This document shows positions 63,101-64,000 of a DNA stretch of 64,000 bases, piece by piece. Numbering within the stretch: position 1 is the stretch's first letter; each line of letters opens with the position of its first letter. A program made the position numbers and the translations under genes. The notes under the pieces were generated by a model. The model did no database searches, was not told the origin of the DNA, and saw only the letters and a program-made list of their open reading frames with translations. This stretch comes from Spinacia oleracea (Eukaryota; Streptophyta; Magnoliopsida; Caryophyllales; Amaranthaceae): NCBI RefSeq assembly GCF_020520425.1, contig NC_079491.1:25225449-25289448 (forward strand), written 5' to 3'.

Positions 63101-63517
63101 GCTATAACCATTAAACTGCTCAATCCAATTCGACGTTGTAAGATTGGAGAAGTTGTATTTTGCAACATTTTCATATGTATCACCCCTTTGGAAAGTGTAA
63201 CTAAAAATATGACCGAGAAATGTATCATTCACACACCCACATGGAATTGGTACTTGAATTCGAGTACTCGCCTCAATAAAGTCTTTGTTTTGAATTCGAG
63301 TCGGATTGTAGCTAACAATGTCATCAATGATGGCCATGGTAGAATTGTTGAAATAATTTGATATTTCTGTAAGTGAATCACCTGGTAATACATTGTATGA
63401 AACTAAGGCTAAATTACATGTATATGTATTTTGACACCTTGATTCAACTGTACAACTTAGACATAAATTCAATAGAAGATTGAAAAATGTCAACTTTAGT
63501 TTCATGAATTCAGACAT
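60113..63517 (-). CDS. CERK1: LysM receptor-like kinase, CERK1/NFR1/LYK type
   Basis: Twelve exons on the minus strand (63517-62872, 62771-62738, 62622-62609, 62472-62323, 62074-61905, 61726-61637, 61461-61368, 61289-61138, 61055-60964, 60830-60692, 60459-60364, 60277-60113) join in frame to 613 residues, close to Arabidopsis CERK1 (617), including the small 34- and 14-base juxtamembrane exons. Residues 1-27 look like a signal peptide. Three LysM domains follow, tied by CxC pairs at 93-95 and 155-157; they bind chitin-type oligosaccharides. A membrane helix lies at about 234-257. The kinase shows IGAGGFGEV (322-330), Lys343, HRD (433-435) and DFG (453-455), so it should be active. YAQ (482-484) follows the PPE motif. 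A further upstream in-frame Met at 63583 exists; I chose 63517 because a signal peptide then starts cleanly. Confidence 0.92.
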
Positions 63518-64000
63518 TTTTTGTGGGAAGGATTTTTGGTGTTTTGTGTGGTCGTCAGACATGGGAAGATAAATTAACAACAACAGAACAAGTTCTTGGA
63601 CTGTTTACATTCTGTTTTTTTAATTTTATAAAATGACAAACCAAATACTTGGACCGTTGACTTTTATGATAATAATATTAGAGTTGTGCCAGTTTGGATG
63701 TGGGGTGACATTCTGTATTGCATCATGGAAATAAGTAAGACAAAACAAAGAAAATAATTCAAGTAGAAAGAATGAAAGATAGATGGAGTACATGAGATAG
63801 ATCCGCTATTGACGACTTCAATGGAACTTAAACTCCCTCTTCGAAACTTTACAATTTAATAAAGGAAGACTTTTCAATGGCTACCATAAAATGGTAGCCA
63901 TTATAATAAATTAAATCTCAGCCTTTCATTATAATTGACTCATCTGAACCATTAATTATGATGACTTTTTATTAATAAAAAAAATATTTTTTTAAAACCC
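63518..64000. promoter_or_regulatory. Upstream region of the LysM kinase gene
   Basis: Leader and promoter of the minus-strand kinase gene. A perfect inverted repeat AATGGCTACCAT-AAA-ATGGTAGCCATT lies at 63876-63902. No core promoter element can be assigned with certainty. Confidence 0.45.

Overview
The window is nuclear DNA of a flowering plant, most likely a eudicot. Genes are split by GT-AG introns, the intergenic DNA is AT-rich, and it holds LTR retrotransposons, SINEs, hAT, Mutator, Tourist and Stowaway MITEs and a conserved plant microRNA gene. No bacterial-style operon, CRISPR array or plasmid feature is present. The species cannot be read from the sequence; the gene family sequences would fit Caryophyllales, but that is a guess.

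Layout. 1-2102 carries the 3' exons of a small membrane-protein gene (+). 3556-4244 is a two-exon CASP-like gene (-). 4245-24000 is transposon-rich: two hAT elements, a target-site-flanked retroposon with a poly-A tail (6536-8004), a composite region with captured gene fragments, tRNA-like sequences and a repeated AAAAGTAAA motif (about 8850-13440), a 1.1-kb Tourist-like element packed with GATCTGATCT repeats (14267-15379), a Stowaway MITE and a deleted Ty1/copia element (18558-21521). At 24 kb lies an MIR164 microRNA gene (+), which protein-based annotation would miss. 24250-45600 is again mobile DNA: SINE and LINE remains, an old copia element (26886-28533), a 12.8-kb LTR retrotransposon (28534-41296, LTRs about 1 kb) with no intact coding region, itself invaded by a truncated chromodomain Ty3/gypsy element in the opposite orientation, then AT-rich degenerate tandem repeats ending in a 135-bp (AT)n tract.

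The right third is gene-bearing: an MRS2-type magnesium transporter of the MRS2-1/MGT2 type (47358-55727, +), a Mutator-type foldback MITE, an intronless P-class PPR gene (57254-58810, -), and a 12-exon CERK1/NFR1-type LysM receptor kinase (60113-63517, -).

The genes do not form a functional cluster. Chitin perception (LysM kinase), Mg2+ transport, organelle RNA processing (PPR), a membrane scaffold (CASP-like) and NAC-factor regulation by miR164 are independent functions. The points most worth checking are the MIR164 locus with a 14-codon ORF just upstream of the miRNA, the gene-fragment-capturing composite at 9-13 kb, and the YAQ motif in the LysM kinase. I did not find convincing evidence for a wholly new biological system.
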